A DNA stretch of 64,000 bases from Candidatus Saccharibacteria bacterium oral taxon 488 (lineage in GTDB: Bacteria > Patescibacteriota > Saccharimonadia > Saccharimonadales > Saccharimonadaceae), in the NCBI GenBank assembly GCA_005697215.1, contig CP040003.1, positions 825,965 through 889,964 of the forward strand, given 5' to 3'. A program made the position numbers and the translations under genes. This document shows positions 1 to 9,184 of this stretch, in pieces. Every line of letters starts with the position of its first letter. The first letter of the stretch is position 1. The notes under the pieces are model-generated. The model had not been told where the DNA came from. It did no database searches and saw nothing but the letters and a program-made list of their open reading frames with translations.

Positions 1-1269
1 TATGCTGGCATTCGCTCCAAGTTCGTGACGCGCGACACCAAACACGAAAAAGTCTCAATTGAATACCCAATCACCGGCAATTCCAAAATCAACAAACTCA
101 TCGCCCGAACAATTGACCGCGCCGACGGCGATTTTCGCCACACCGCCACTAACGCTCCGACATTCGACCGACCAATGACAGAGACGATTAGCTACCAAGT
201 GACGCATAATAATTCGGTAGCTTTATCGATCATTGTCAATATTAAGCAAGATATGCACGGCGCGCATCCGGTGTCACTAACGCATTTTTGGACGTTTGAC
301 AAGAAGTCTGGTGAGATGATCAGCTTGGATAATTTGACCGAGAAATCGGAGGAAGCCATCAAGGCAATCGTGGCAGCTGCCCGGCACGACGTCGCGCAAA
401 CCATCAAACAACGCCACCAACCAGAAGCAAATCTCGAGGAGATGATCACCAAGGAGGCGTTATCGAACTTCACCATCACTGATGATGGTAACACCTTGGC
501 TTGGCCAATCGGACAGGCGTCGCTCTTGCCGTCAGCCTACGGCGAAACGATGATCAAAGTGCCGATCGCCGCCGTTGCCAAATATCTGCAAAATCCGACA
601 GCCCGGAAACTGGCTAATGTTCCTAAACCGCCCGAGCCAAAACCAACACCGGCGCCAGCCGCGCCGCCAGCCGCGAATTCTGGGAGTAAAGTGATAGCCT
701 TGACGTTTGACGACGGACCAGGCCCGTACACCGCGCAGCTGCTGGATATTTTGGACCAACATGGCGCTAAGGCCACCTTTTTCCTGATTGGCAGCAAAGT
801 CTCCAGCCAAGCCAACGTCGTACGCAGCATCCATGCACGCGGCCACCAACTAGGCAATCACTCGTGGTCGCATCCAGAGCTGCCTAAGCTACCAGTTAAC
901 CAAATTGCCGGTGAAATTGACCGTACCAACGACGCCATTAAGCAATCCACCGGCGTCACACCAACTGTTATGCGCCCGCCTTATGGTGCGGTCAACAGCG
1001 CTGTCTTGGAGCAACTTCGCCTGCGCGGCATGTCGTCAATCTTGTGGTCGGTCGATACCCGCGACTGGGCTGATCGCAATAGCGACATCGTCTGCTCGCG
1101 CGCCGTCGCTGGCGCCCACCCCGGAGCCATCATCTTGATGCACGACATTCACCAAACCTCAGTCAATGCCGTACCGTGCATCCTCAGCACACTGAAGCAG
1201 CAGGGGTATTCGTTTGTGACCGTACAGGGACTACTCGGCAATATGGCGGCGGGAGCTGGGTATCCGTAG
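1..1269 (+). CDS. Polysaccharide deacetylase (NodB domain), 5'-partial
   Basis: The reading frame is open to the left edge, so the true start is probably outside the window; a GTG at 25 is the first possible internal start. The N-terminal half (to about residue 200) resembles the DUF3298/RsiV-like region found in front of NodB domains in PgdA-type proteins. A Pro/Ala-rich linker follows, then a complete CE4 NodB domain with TFDDGP (metal Asp), NHSWSHPEL (metal His pair), RPPYG, DTRDW and LMHDIH motifs. Such enzymes remove N-acetyl groups from peptidoglycan or other surface GlcNAc polymers outside the membrane, often giving lysozyme resistance. A signal or anchor would lie upstream of the window. 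Domain call is firm; the substrate is inferred. Confidence 0.9.
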   Translation, partial: YAGIRSKFVTRDTKHEKVSIEYPITGNSKINKLIARTIDRADGDFRHTATNAPTFDRPMTETISYQVTHNNSVALSIIVNIKQDMHGAHPVSLTHFWTFDKKSGEMISLDNLTEKSEEAIKAIVAAARHDVAQTIKQRHQPEANLEEMITKEALSNFTITDDGNTLAWPIGQASLLPSAYGETMIKVPIAAVAKYLQNPTARKLANVPKPPEPKPTPAPAAPPAANSGSKVIALTFDDGPGPYTAQLLDILDQHGAKATFFLIGSKVSSQANVVRSIHARGHQLGNHSWSHPELPKLPVNQIAGEIDRTNDAIKQSTGVTPTVMRPPYGAVNSAVLEQLRLRGMSSILWSVDTRDWADRNSDIVCSRAVAGAHPGAIILMHDIHQTSVNAVPCILSTLKQQGYSFVTVQGLLGNMAAGAGYP

Positions 1270-1307
1270 AATCCGTAGCTAGATGTTGCAGATGTTCGTT
1301 GTAGCGG

Positions 1308-1538
1308 CTATTCTGACTTATCTACTTCAAAAACCTTGTGCTTTGAAGCCACGCCGCGCACCAGCTTCACCGTTGACGGTGCCACGCCAAAATGCTTTGC
1401 CAATAGCTTCACCGCCGCCACATTCGCCCGCCCCTCAATGGCTGGCGCCTTGGTATAAACCGTCAGTGAACCATCGTCATTCGCCACCACTTCTTCACGA
1501 TGGCGGGAGTTAGGTTTGAGATGGATGGAGATTTTCAT
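1308..1538 (-). CDS. DUF167/YggU family protein (UPF0235)
   Basis: A 76-residue protein beginning MKISIHLKPNS and carrying the family hallmarks: the basic first strand, LTVYTKAPAIEGRANVA in the middle and KLVRGVASKHKVFEV near the end. The length is usual for the family, whose biochemical role is not settled. It converges on the deacetylase gene with a 38-bp gap. A TTTATA-like box lies 7 nt before the ATG, so the transcript may be leaderless. Confidence 0.85.
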   Translation of the reverse strand: MKISIHLKPNSRHREEVVANDDGSLTVYTKAPAIEGRANVAAVKLLAKHFGVAPSTVKLVRGVASKHKVFEVDKSE

Positions 1539-1596
1539 GGTTATATATAAATACTTTTATACTTATCATTATACGTTATTTTAATGTATATTTTGC

Positions 1597-1645
1597 TATA
1601 CTAGTAAGTAGGTTATGCTTGCATAAACTATAATATAGTATTATA
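1597..1645 (+). promoter_or_regulatory. Promoter and two palindromes in the ImmA leader
   Basis: TATACT at 1597-1602 is a good -10 box for the rightward gene at 1658. Two perfect inverted repeats follow in the leader: TTATGC-TT-GCATAA at 1613-1626, and TATAATA-TAG-TATTATA at 1629-1645, the second also able to serve as a -10. A GGAG Shine-Dalgarno follows before the ATG. The palindromes are seen directly; their role as repressor operators is inferred. Confidence 0.5.
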
Positions 1646-1657
1646 AACGGAGAGCAT

Positions 1658-2164
1658 ATGACTAAGGAAGACTTTAAAAGAATTGAACAAAAAGCCTCAA
1701 AAGTGCTGTCCGATAATTACATAATAGAGCCTTTTGTTAATGTTTTTGATATAGCAAATGGAGAGGGTATTTCAATTGAATATAGAAAGATGCCACAAGG
1801 CAATACTGATGTCTCGGGGTTTTTCGATAGCACAACAAGAACGATTTACGTAAATGTAGATAACTCCATAGCTCGCCGCACATACACTGTCGCACATGAA
1901 CTTGGACATTATTTTCTAGAACATAAACCCGACGAGTATGGTTTATATCGACGAAACAATTCATACGACGAAATAAAAGAGCAAAAAGAAAAAGAGGCTG
2001 ATTGTTTTGCGGCTAATCTATTAATGCCTGAAAATATGATCAGAAAAGAACTAAGAGAATATCCCTTCCTGAAAAGCTCCATCCAACTACTAGCCGACAG
2101 GTTTGGAGTTTCTCCTAGCGCAATGGCTTACAGACTGATGAATCTGAGGATAATAAAGCGATGA
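1658..2164 (+). CDS. ImmA/IrrE family metallopeptidase
   Basis: A 168-residue protein with the zinc site HELGH at residues 80-84 and the downstream EKEADCFAANLLMP segment (E113 as likely third ligand) diagnostic of ImmA/IrrE/peptidase M78. Known members cleave Xre-type repressors to switch mobile-element or stress genes. A GGAG Shine-Dalgarno precedes the ATG. The next gene overlaps by 4 bp (ATGA), so the two are co-translated. No Xre repressor partner is encoded next to it, which is unusual. Composition is clearly more AT-rich than the flanking deacetylase, suggesting acquisition. Confidence 0.9.
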   Translation: MTKEDFKRIEQKASKVLSDNYIIEPFVNVFDIANGEGISIEYRKMPQGNTDVSGFFDSTTRTIYVNVDNSIARRTYTVAHELGHYFLEHKPDEYGLYRRNNSYDEIKEQKEKEADCFAANLLMPENMIRKELREYPFLKSSIQLLADRFGVSPSAMAYRLMNLRIIKR

Positions 2165-2553
2165 GCGAAGAAGAAGAGTCTGCTAACGACCAGATTATAG
2201 ATAACGTAGAAAATATGCTTGAAGCTCTAGATGCCGTTCCAGGGCAAATTGAAGACGATTCTGAAATTGAGACTTCTACTGAAGATGAAGTTAAGGCTAA
2301 AAGTGACTGGAGTTTAATTAAAATACAAGAATTACAAAGTATTATACATCTCAGAGAGCAATGGAGCGTAAAATTACTCAGACTAGTTATATTAATAATT
2401 ATAAGTGATATTGGAATTACCTACTTAACAGGTTTCGGAATTCTAAAGTTTACGGGAATATCTCTACCTCTATTTATTGGCAGTAACCTTGCTCAAATAT
2501 TTGCTCTGAGTATTATAGTTGTTAAATTCTTATTTCGCACAAATACCGACTAA
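2161..2553 (+). CDS. Acidic two-TM membrane protein, partner of ImmA
   Basis: Not recognised as a known family. The first ~60 residues are strongly acidic (SEEEESANDQ, DDSEIETSTEDE). Two hydrophobic helices follow at about residues 76-94 and 99-121, and the protein ends shortly after (FLFRTNTD). It starts inside the stop region of the ImmA gene (4-bp overlap), so both come from one transcript. The pairing suggests a membrane partner or substrate of the protease, possibly a small membrane effector; this is inference. Confidence 0.7.
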   Translation: MSEEEESANDQIIDNVENMLEALDAVPGQIEDDSEIETSTEDEVKAKSDWSLIKIQELQSIIHLREQWSVKLLRLVILIIISDIGITYLTGFGILKFTGISLPLFIGSNLAQIFALSIIVVKFLFRTNTD

Positions 2554-3152
2554 AACGACATCGCCTCCAACTCCCGTGGCAAAATCTCCTGCACCTCGAC
2601 CGAGCCCGCCACCAAGTGGTAACCCTGCAACTGTCGCGGCAAGTCACTCTCGGCACGGCGCCAGTTGATCGGGTGGTTCTCGTCAAAATAATCGAGCAAT
2701 TCCGCATTCAAAAAATGCTCGCGCGGCAGATCCACCGAACCGTCCTGATTGACAACCAGTGCTATCGATAAGCCCGACGTCATGCCATCTTCGTTTTTAG
2801 CATACGCCGCCGTCGCCAGATGGACCACTGGCTCAAATTTCAGAACAGACTGATCGCTCGCCTCCACCTGCGCCTGACCGCGACGCGCTAGCTGCTGATT
2901 GATTTTTGTTGTCAATTCATCAACACTTGGCTTACCGTCGCCTGCTCGGCAATAGTCGCAACCGTCTGCCGCCTCGACATATTCCAGCAGCAAATCCATA
3001 TCGACGTCAGTGTCTTTAACGCCATGCTGCGACAATTGCTCCACCATTTCATGCAGCGCGCCCAGCAAACTATAATCATTAGCATTTCTAGCAGCATCGC
3101 CAATGCGGATGATGGCGCGAGCGATGGTGATGGTTTTGCTCGTCTTATTCAC
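2550..3152 (-). CDS. Hypothetical protein, end of the type III R-M operon
   Basis: A 200-residue soluble protein with no family I recognise. It starts at GTG with AGGAG five bases upstream. There is an acidic helical N-terminal half and a CDYC pair near residue 76. It follows the restriction subunit by 90 bp on the same strand and is probably the last gene of that operon. Its stop codon overlaps the stop of the convergent two-TM gene (2550-2553). Confidence 0.65.
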   Translation of the reverse strand: MNKTSKTITIARAIIRIGDAARNANDYSLLGALHEMVEQLSQHGVKDTDVDMDLLLEYVEAADGCDYCRAGDGKPSVDELTTKINQQLARRGQAQVEASDQSVLKFEPVVHLATAAYAKNEDGMTSGLSIALVVNQDGSVDLPREHFLNAELLDYFDENHPINWRRAESDLPRQLQGYHLVAGSVEVQEILPRELEAMSF

Positions 3153-3242
3153 ACATTCTCCTGGATATTTTTACGCCACTCGGAAAGCACTTGTAGACAC
3201 CCGGCGACCAACAATGAGCGAAAAGAATAGTTTGCGTGTGTA

Positions 3243-5999
3243 TCAGATGTCACAATTACCATCTCCGACCATAGTCAACGCCTGCCGCAAACTCCGCACC
3301 GGCGCCGCATATGGTACATTAATTTCTGCAAAATGCTGGCGGGCCGCAGTAATTTTACTTCGCTCATTGGCGCTCAAGTGATTATCGTTAATATCATCCG
3401 AGCCTTTCGTCTCCGCCACAAAGTAAATCCGCCTATCGCCATCAAATGCCACCGCCCAATCCGGATTATATTTACCAACCGGTGTATCAATTTTGAACCA
3501 ACCTGGTAGCTTGATGTAGAATTTCACGTCAGCATTATCCTCCAGCGACTGCATGAATTCACGCTCAACTTCTGAATCAACCGCCACGTAATCGTAGATT
3601 GTTTTTGCCTGGTCGGTCACTGCAATCGCCCCACTCTTTGTTGCCACATCATACAAGTACGCCTGTAGCTCACCATTCTCAAACAACGTCATGTCATAAT
3701 ACTCGCCTGTCCTGTGATATTTAACGCCGTCAACCGCCAAGCGCTGTTTTACCCGATTAATCGCCCGAGCTGTTTCATCAATCACCTGCTGTGGATTAAT
3801 AGCTACCTGCGCAAACATCCCCGCTTGATCAAGCACCTCAAATATCAACCGACGCGTCATTTGTGTCTGACGCTGAATATCCGCTAATAAATTCGGTATC
3901 TTTACCTCAGTTTGGCGCGCTGCATAGGCGTTGAAACCGGTCTCGCGCACCATAAAGCCATTATCATTACCCATGGAATCAATCAGGTTTTTAACATCAG
4001 CGATATTCGGTTTGCTAATAGTGACTTGTGCTAATTCATGAGCCGCCTCCGTCACCAACTTTTCTGTATCAATCGCCACCCGGTAGGTCGTTTTATGTTT
4101 AATTTTATCCCATAGTTCCTTAAAGGCCAGGTCAAGCACCCGTGATTTCTGAAATCTGACGACTCGCCGATTGTCACGATTCTTGATCCGTCCACCGAAG
4201 TAGATACCAGTCTCTTCTTCAATCTCCGTCTGGAGCTTACGGCTAAAATCCGCGTAACTCTCATTAGCAATCACCGTTAGTATATTAACATTATCGTCAT
4301 AGACTCGTTGCCCGTCAACATTCACCGGCAGGCGCAACCCTCGTCCGATCTCTTGGCGCTTTTTCATTTGACTCGACGTCTCATTAAGCGTACAAATCTG
4401 AAATACGTTAGGATTATCCCAGCCTTCACGCAGTGCCGAGTGACTAAAGATAAACCGCAACGGCTCGCCGGTATCCAGTAGCCTCTCCTTGTCCTTCATG
4501 ATCAAGTTATACGCCGTATCGTCATCCTTAGTACGGCCGCCCTCACCCTTGGTGTCACGAGAGTCTTTCCACTGACCACTCTTGTCCGCCGCAAAGTAGC
4601 CATCGTGCACCTCACTCGCCGACAAACCGTCCATCACACCGGCATATTTTGGTTTAGATGCCACCTTGGCGTAGGCTTCCTCAAACCACTTAGCAAATTT
4701 GCCTTTCCGGGCACCATTCGCCGTATACTCACGATAATTTGCCACTTTATCGATAAAGAATAGGCTCAGCACTTTGACGCTACTCCCCAGTCGGTGCTGT
4801 TTATCAAAGTGATCATCAATCGTCAGTTCAATCTGTCGCTTGATGATGTCATCATGCAGACTTTCATCACGTTGACCAACGTAGACTACTTTACTATTAC
4901 TAAACTCGACGCAATCATCGCCGTGATTGATCGACTCGACATAGTAGCCGGCATAGACCGAACGCCCTGTCTTCGCCTCCAGGTCATCACCCGGAAAAGC
5001 CTTGATAATCTTGCGCTGCAAGCCATACTCATCACTCGCATCCACCTCTATCTTGGCAAATGAGCGAGTCTTCGACTGACGCTCCAACGACAATACACTG
5101 ATATATGCATCATTATAATTATCCTCACTCTGGACGCTATGCACCTCGATCTTCTTGACCAAACCTTTATCATAGGCATCGACCGGAGTCAGCCGGTAAA
5201 GCAAATTGTATAAGTGCTTGTGCGTGGCACTATAGCGCAACGTGCACAGCGGATTAAGGCTGGCAATAGCATTCCGCCGTATGTCCGTCTCCATATTCTG
5301 CGGCTCATCGAGAATGACCACCGGATGAGTAGCCTTGATGAAATCGAGCGGTCGACCATAGTCGCTCTGCCGATTCATCACATTCTGTGCCTTGGCAAAG
5401 CTGTCGATGGTAATCACCATGATCTGCAACGTATCGTTCGTCGCAAACTCACGAGCCTGACCAGTTTTCTTGCCGTCCCAGACGTAGTAGTCCATCTCCG
5501 GCTTGGTATAGAGATCAGCGAAGTGTTCCCTGGTAATCGCCAAGTTCTTCAGCACGCCTTCACGAATCGCCACGCTCGGCACCACGATGATAAACTTCTT
5601 CCAGCCATAGCACTGATGTAACTCATGAATCGTCCGCAGATATACGTACGTTTTTCCGGTACCGGTCTCCATCTCGATGGAGAAGTTCATGCCGTACTTC
5701 AGAGATTTTTCGTTAATTTCGAGCGGAAAAGTCATCGGAATACTAAAGCCACCTTCTTTCGTCTCGCTTTTCTCGATACCATTTTTCTCTTGAATTTTAT
5801 GCGTATTCTCAATTATCTGCGCTATATCCAGCATCAAGCTATTTCCCTTGGCGATAGTCGCCTCCAGGCTTAACTGCCTATCCTGATCCATATAGCGAGT
5901 CGTATCGTCACTATCCGCTGGCTGCCCAGCGAATATATCCACTACCGCGTTGATGGCGTCGAGTTGGTACTGTTGGTTGGATTCGAATTGGAGCTTCAT
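3243..5999 (-). CDS. Type III restriction enzyme, Res subunit
   Basis: 918 residues. It carries an SF2 helicase core: Walker A GTGKT at 113-117 and the DEPQ Walker B at 231-234, a variant typical of type III Res subunits, then the helicase C-terminal lobe (SALREGWDNPNVF and QEIGRGLRLP). A C-terminal PD-(D/E)XK nuclease follows, with PD at 846-847 and E863-T-K865. It should translocate or signal along DNA in an ATP-dependent way and cut in complex with Mod. The ATG overlaps the stop of a 35-codon ORF (ATGA, 5996-5999), implying translational coupling. Mod lies about 3.2 kb upstream, separated by accessory genes rather than adjacent as is usual. Confidence 0.93.
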   Translation of the reverse strand: MKLQFESNQQYQLDAINAVVDIFAGQPADSDDTTRYMDQDRQLSLEATIAKGNSLMLDIAQIIENTHKIQEKNGIEKSETKEGGFSIPMTFPLEINEKSLKYGMNFSIEMETGTGKTYVYLRTIHELHQCYGWKKFIIVVPSVAIREGVLKNLAITREHFADLYTKPEMDYYVWDGKKTGQAREFATNDTLQIMVITIDSFAKAQNVMNRQSDYGRPLDFIKATHPVVILDEPQNMETDIRRNAIASLNPLCTLRYSATHKHLYNLLYRLTPVDAYDKGLVKKIEVHSVQSEDNYNDAYISVLSLERQSKTRSFAKIEVDASDEYGLQRKIIKAFPGDDLEAKTGRSVYAGYYVESINHGDDCVEFSNSKVVYVGQRDESLHDDIIKRQIELTIDDHFDKQHRLGSSVKVLSLFFIDKVANYREYTANGARKGKFAKWFEEAYAKVASKPKYAGVMDGLSASEVHDGYFAADKSGQWKDSRDTKGEGGRTKDDDTAYNLIMKDKERLLDTGEPLRFIFSHSALREGWDNPNVFQICTLNETSSQMKKRQEIGRGLRLPVNVDGQRVYDDNVNILTVIANESYADFSRKLQTEIEEETGIYFGGRIKNRDNRRVVRFQKSRVLDLAFKELWDKIKHKTTYRVAIDTEKLVTEAAHELAQVTISKPNIADVKNLIDSMGNDNGFMVRETGFNAYAARQTEVKIPNLLADIQRQTQMTRRLIFEVLDQAGMFAQVAINPQQVIDETARAINRVKQRLAVDGVKYHRTGEYYDMTLFENGELQAYLYDVATKSGAIAVTDQAKTIYDYVAVDSEVEREFMQSLEDNADVKFYIKLPGWFKIDTPVGKYNPDWAVAFDGDRRIYFVAETKGSDDINDNHLSANERSKITAARQHFAEINVPYAAPVRSLRQALTMVGDGNCDI

Positions 6000-6103
6000 A
6001 ACACTGCCCCGAATTCTAAGTTTTCTTTAACAAAAAGCTCTTCCATCTTTACGTATCTGTTTAATAGTAATAAATCACTCGCATCATCAGATAGTTGATT
6101 CAT
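5996..6103 (-). CDS. Small coupled ORF, 35 aa
   Basis: A short frame starting MNQLSDDASDLLLLNRYV and ending at a TGA that overlaps the Res start codon (ATGA). Its ATG lies inside the last codons of the preceding 201-aa gene, with GAGGT at Shine-Dalgarno distance. This stop-start chain makes it a plausible translated leader or mini-subunit that couples Res translation to the upstream gene. No homology is recognised. It could also be a fortuitous frame. Confidence 0.45.
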   Translation of the reverse strand: MNQLSDDASDLLLLNRYVKMEELFVKENLEFGAVL

Positions 6104-6692
6104 TATTAACCTCTTTCTGATAGGGTTCTAGCCCATAATTCCAAAAATCATTATAGAAACGGCCATTACGAGCAATCCTAGGTGGAACATCGTTATTGTA
6201 ATATAGATATGCAAGACCGGAAGATATAAAGCTTGAACCAGGATTGCCTAGGCCAGTTTCCTTGTCTATGTCTACAACACTCAGTTGTTCAACAGCATCA
6301 CATATTTGAATAAACCTGTCCCAAGTAATCTTTTCTTCCAAAAGCGCTCTATATAGATGGGCTTGGATTTTAACATGTGCCACAGATCTCATACGATCAA
6401 TGCGAAATAATACCTCTTCTAGTATTTTTTCATCACCATATTTTTTCTTTAATCTTTCATAATATTCCTTATCTAGGTGTCCCTTTTGCAGTGTTTCTAT
6501 AAATTTCACAATTTTCTTCACCGTAGAAGCTTCGCGTATGGATCTGTAAAACCTAGCTATAGCAGTTATATTTTTAACAACAGGTATATTAGTTAGTATA
6601 TCTAGCTGCTGATCTGTTAGCTTATCACCAGAGATACTCTTTGAAAAAATATCTATTGCAGCTTCTAAATTATCTTCTATAGCACCCTTCAT
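6087..6692 (-). CDS. Hypothetical helical protein within the R-M operon
   Basis: A 201-residue, mostly alpha-helical, Lys/Glu-rich protein; no family recognised. AAGGGG precedes the ATG, and the start lies 3 bp after the RhuM stop. It sits between RhuM and Res on the same strand. AT content is higher than in the Res and Mod genes, as for the 506-aa accessory gene, suggesting an insertion of accessory genes into an R-M operon. Confidence 0.65.
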   Translation of the reverse strand: MKGAIEDNLEAAIDIFSKSISGDKLTDQQLDILTNIPVVKNITAIARFYRSIREASTVKKIVKFIETLQKGHLDKEYYERLKKKYGDEKILEEVLFRIDRMRSVAHVKIQAHLYRALLEEKITWDRFIQICDAVEQLSVVDIDKETGLGNPGSSFISSGLAYLYYNNDVPPRIARNGRFYNDFWNYGLEPYQKEVNNESTI

Positions 6693-6695
6693 GAA

Positions 6696-7655
6696 TCAAC
6701 CCCTTCTTCTTAGCTCTTTTGTTACCTTATCAAAATCACTCTCCAGCCGACGCATTTCCTCATCACGGTATTTCTTAAACTCACACCTCGCCTTAATCAT
6801 CGCTTGTTCGTGTTTAATTTTACCGGCTCCGACCAGCACTGATGAATCGCTAAGCTTCAGAAATTCATCTAGCTTGTCTATCCACTGCTGCATTGTCATC
6901 GCTTTCTGCCTGGTTGCTTGCAGCTCAGCAAAATCAAGGTACTGCGAGACAATCAGGTTCAGAATATTCAACTCTTCCTCACTTAGATAGTTCTTAGCGA
7001 CTTTAACGTCGTCCGAAGTAATATAATTACCTTTGAAATTCGTCAGTCCCATATTGGGCTTCTTAGCATCCGCTCTCTCATAAACCAGCTCAGCCGCAGT
7101 CTTGCCGTGCGCCGCAACATGCATTTTATTTTGCACTGTTGCGAAGAATTGTCTGGTCAGCTTGGCGTCCTCTTTATAATCAATACTCGTCGCATAGATA
7201 TCCGTCACCTGCTGGTACAGATTACGCTCGCTACTACGGATATCGCGAATGCGCTGGAGAAGTTCCCTGAAATAACGCCCTCCGCCTTGCTTTAGCCTTT
7301 CGTCATCCATCGTAAAGCCTTTGATAATGTACTCACGCAGCCGCTTAGTCGCCCACTGACGAAACTGCGTGCCGCGCAATGACTTAACCCGATAACCAAC
7401 AGAGATGATGACGTCAAGATTGTAATAATTCGTCGGTTTTGTAGAAAATCCGGAATTTCCAGATTTTCTCATAGTCGCTAGCTCGGTCAACTCGCTTTCA
7501 AGATAAATATTTCGAATGTGTTCACTTATGGTTTTCTTTGATTTATCGAACAGCTCCGCCATTTGCTCTTGTGTCAGCCAAACTGTTTCGTCTTGGATTT
7601 GGACGCTTATGGAGACTTTGTTGTCGGAGGTTTTGTAGAGGAGAAAATCCGTCAT
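6696..7655 (-). CDS. RhuM family protein
   Basis: 319 residues with the RhuM N-terminal region: VWLTQEQMAELFDKSKKTISEHI resembles a helix-turn-helix, and NYYNLDVIISVGYRV is the conserved core. RhuM was named from a Salmonella pathogenicity island, but homologues commonly lie inside restriction-modification loci and mobile islands; the molecular role is unclear. AAGGAG lies upstream of the ATG. Its place between Mod and Res supports a regulatory or accessory defence role. Confidence 0.88.
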   Translation of the reverse strand: MTDFLLYKTSDNKVSISVQIQDETVWLTQEQMAELFDKSKKTISEHIRNIYLESELTELATMRKSGNSGFSTKPTNYYNLDVIISVGYRVKSLRGTQFRQWATKRLREYIIKGFTMDDERLKQGGGRYFRELLQRIRDIRSSERNLYQQVTDIYATSIDYKEDAKLTRQFFATVQNKMHVAAHGKTAAELVYERADAKKPNMGLTNFKGNYITSDDVKVAKNYLSEEELNILNLIVSQYLDFAELQATRQKAMTMQQWIDKLDEFLKLSDSSVLVGAGKIKHEQAMIKARCEFKKYRDEEMRRLESDFDKVTKELRRRG

Positions 7656-7666
7656 TAGAACACTCC

Positions 7667-9184
7667 TTATGCCTTTGAGCCAGATGGCTTATTATTATAA
7701 CTACCGTCAATCATAACTATTCCGTTTGAATTCTTAATACCCAGTTCTTCTAATATCATGTTAACTCTCCTGTATTCATCTTCGTCAAAAAATAAGATAA
7801 CCTTTAATGATTTCGTATCTAAAGATGCTATGTCGGCTTTTTGATAAATCTCTACTTGTTTACTGAGATTATTTCTTAATTTTGTATTGGACGCGAGTTT
7901 AAATTCTACATATGTCTTATCTTCTGAACCAAAAGATACAACAAAATCAACCGGACCTCTCCCGTGGTTTGTTTCGGGATTAACGTCATAATGAGACTTG
8001 TTAGCAACCCATATTAGTTTGAATAGACGCTGAAGTTCATCTTCATTATGAATGCGTATTCCTTTCCTATCAAAAAAGCACTTATAACCATCGTTGTCTT
8101 CTATAAAGCTCTTCAGTATATGAACACGTCTTATAGCCTCCTCAAAACTACTTTGTGATTGAGGAGTGTCGGCATAAAAATTAGTCTCATGAGAAAGCCT
8201 ATTTATAGCATCTTTAGCATTTCCTGTAAAGATATCTTTTGCGTATTGAACTCTAGATAGACTTTGGTGAACAGCTTGTTCTCCACTGTCTTCCTGTCTA
8301 CGAATATATACATCTACAAGTTCTGGAAATTTTTTAGCAGTACGTAGGTAGACCTCTTTCTTATCGCTTGCTACAGGATCATCAGGCATCAAGGAGTTAA
8401 TGTAGTTGTTTACAGCAAGCCTTAATTCTTCATTTTCAACAGCATTAGGTAAATTGGGTAATTCTGAATAGAACGAGGCACTACTAATCCATGTATCATC
8501 TTTTGTTAATATATCAACAGGTGTCAACAATACGTAACTGCTGTAGCTAGAAATATAAGGCAGCTTATATTTCTTAGGCATCCATCTTCTTGTTCTATAG
8601 TTAAAGAACGCACGCTCTACACTTACCTCCTTGACCAACTTATTGTCGATGTAAAGCTTTGCAAACTTCTCCGTATACTCAGCAAGATAACCTTTAATTA
8701 AATTAACAGTGAAGTCACTTATTCTATCACGACCCACACCCTCTTCTATGATACACAACTTCTCTAAGTGCACCCCCCTAGCCAACCCTTTATCATCAAT
8801 ACTATCCAATATCTTACCTAGTCCACTGCTAAGGCTTCGTGCAAATCTTTCACCCAAACCAGCGCCCCTATTTGAATTCTTTGAAAATCCTAGCCAATTT
8901 TGCTTAACTTCTCCAAAACGAAACCAAGCTTTCTGCATAGCGATATTATCGTGAGCTAATGGTGCCATTTTTTTAAGGAACTTTAGATAATCAATAATAG
9001 ATTCATGGAGTTTCTTGTATTCCTCCTTATCGCTCTCAAAGATTAAAAACGGGTCAATAAATAACGGTATATCGGCTACTAGTGATATATCTACAGCACC
9101 ATAGTCTTCTATCATCGAGCGATCTACATTAAAATGATCAGAAAAGTACACTTTCGGTGTTGTATGTATATTTTTTTTCGCCAT
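7667..9184 (-). CDS. PD-(D/E)XK nuclease-like protein in the R-M operon
   Basis: About 505 residues. The C-terminal ~100 residues hold a nuclease-like core (residues counted from the alternative GTG start): GRGPVDFVV with D414, then TYVEFKLA with E428-F-K430, then a KQVEIYQK helix, matching the PD-(D/E)XK pattern. The N-terminal ~400 residues are unrecognised (IPLFIDPFLIFES near the start, long helical middle). I chose ATG 9184, which makes TGATG with the Mod stop and has GGAGGT upstream; a GTG at 9187 is the alternative. AT-rich compared with Mod. Likely a second nuclease of the island; specificity unknown. Confidence 0.75.
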   Translation of the reverse strand: MAKKNIHTTPKVYFSDHFNVDRSMIEDYGAVDISLVADIPLFIDPFLIFESDKEEYKKLHESIIDYLKFLKKMAPLAHDNIAMQKAWFRFGEVKQNWLGFSKNSNRGAGLGERFARSLSSGLGKILDSIDDKGLARGVHLEKLCIIEEGVGRDRISDFTVNLIKGYLAEYTEKFAKLYIDNKLVKEVSVERAFFNYRTRRWMPKKYKLPYISSYSSYVLLTPVDILTKDDTWISSASFYSELPNLPNAVENEELRLAVNNYINSLMPDDPVASDKKEVYLRTAKKFPELVDVYIRRQEDSGEQAVHQSLSRVQYAKDIFTGNAKDAINRLSHETNFYADTPQSQSSFEEAIRRVHILKSFIEDNDGYKCFFDRKGIRIHNEDELQRLFKLIWVANKSHYDVNPETNHGRGPVDFVVSFGSEDKTYVEFKLASNTKLRNNLSKQVEIYQKADIASLDTKSLKVILFFDEDEYRRVNMILEELGIKNSNGIVMIDGSYNNKPSGSKA

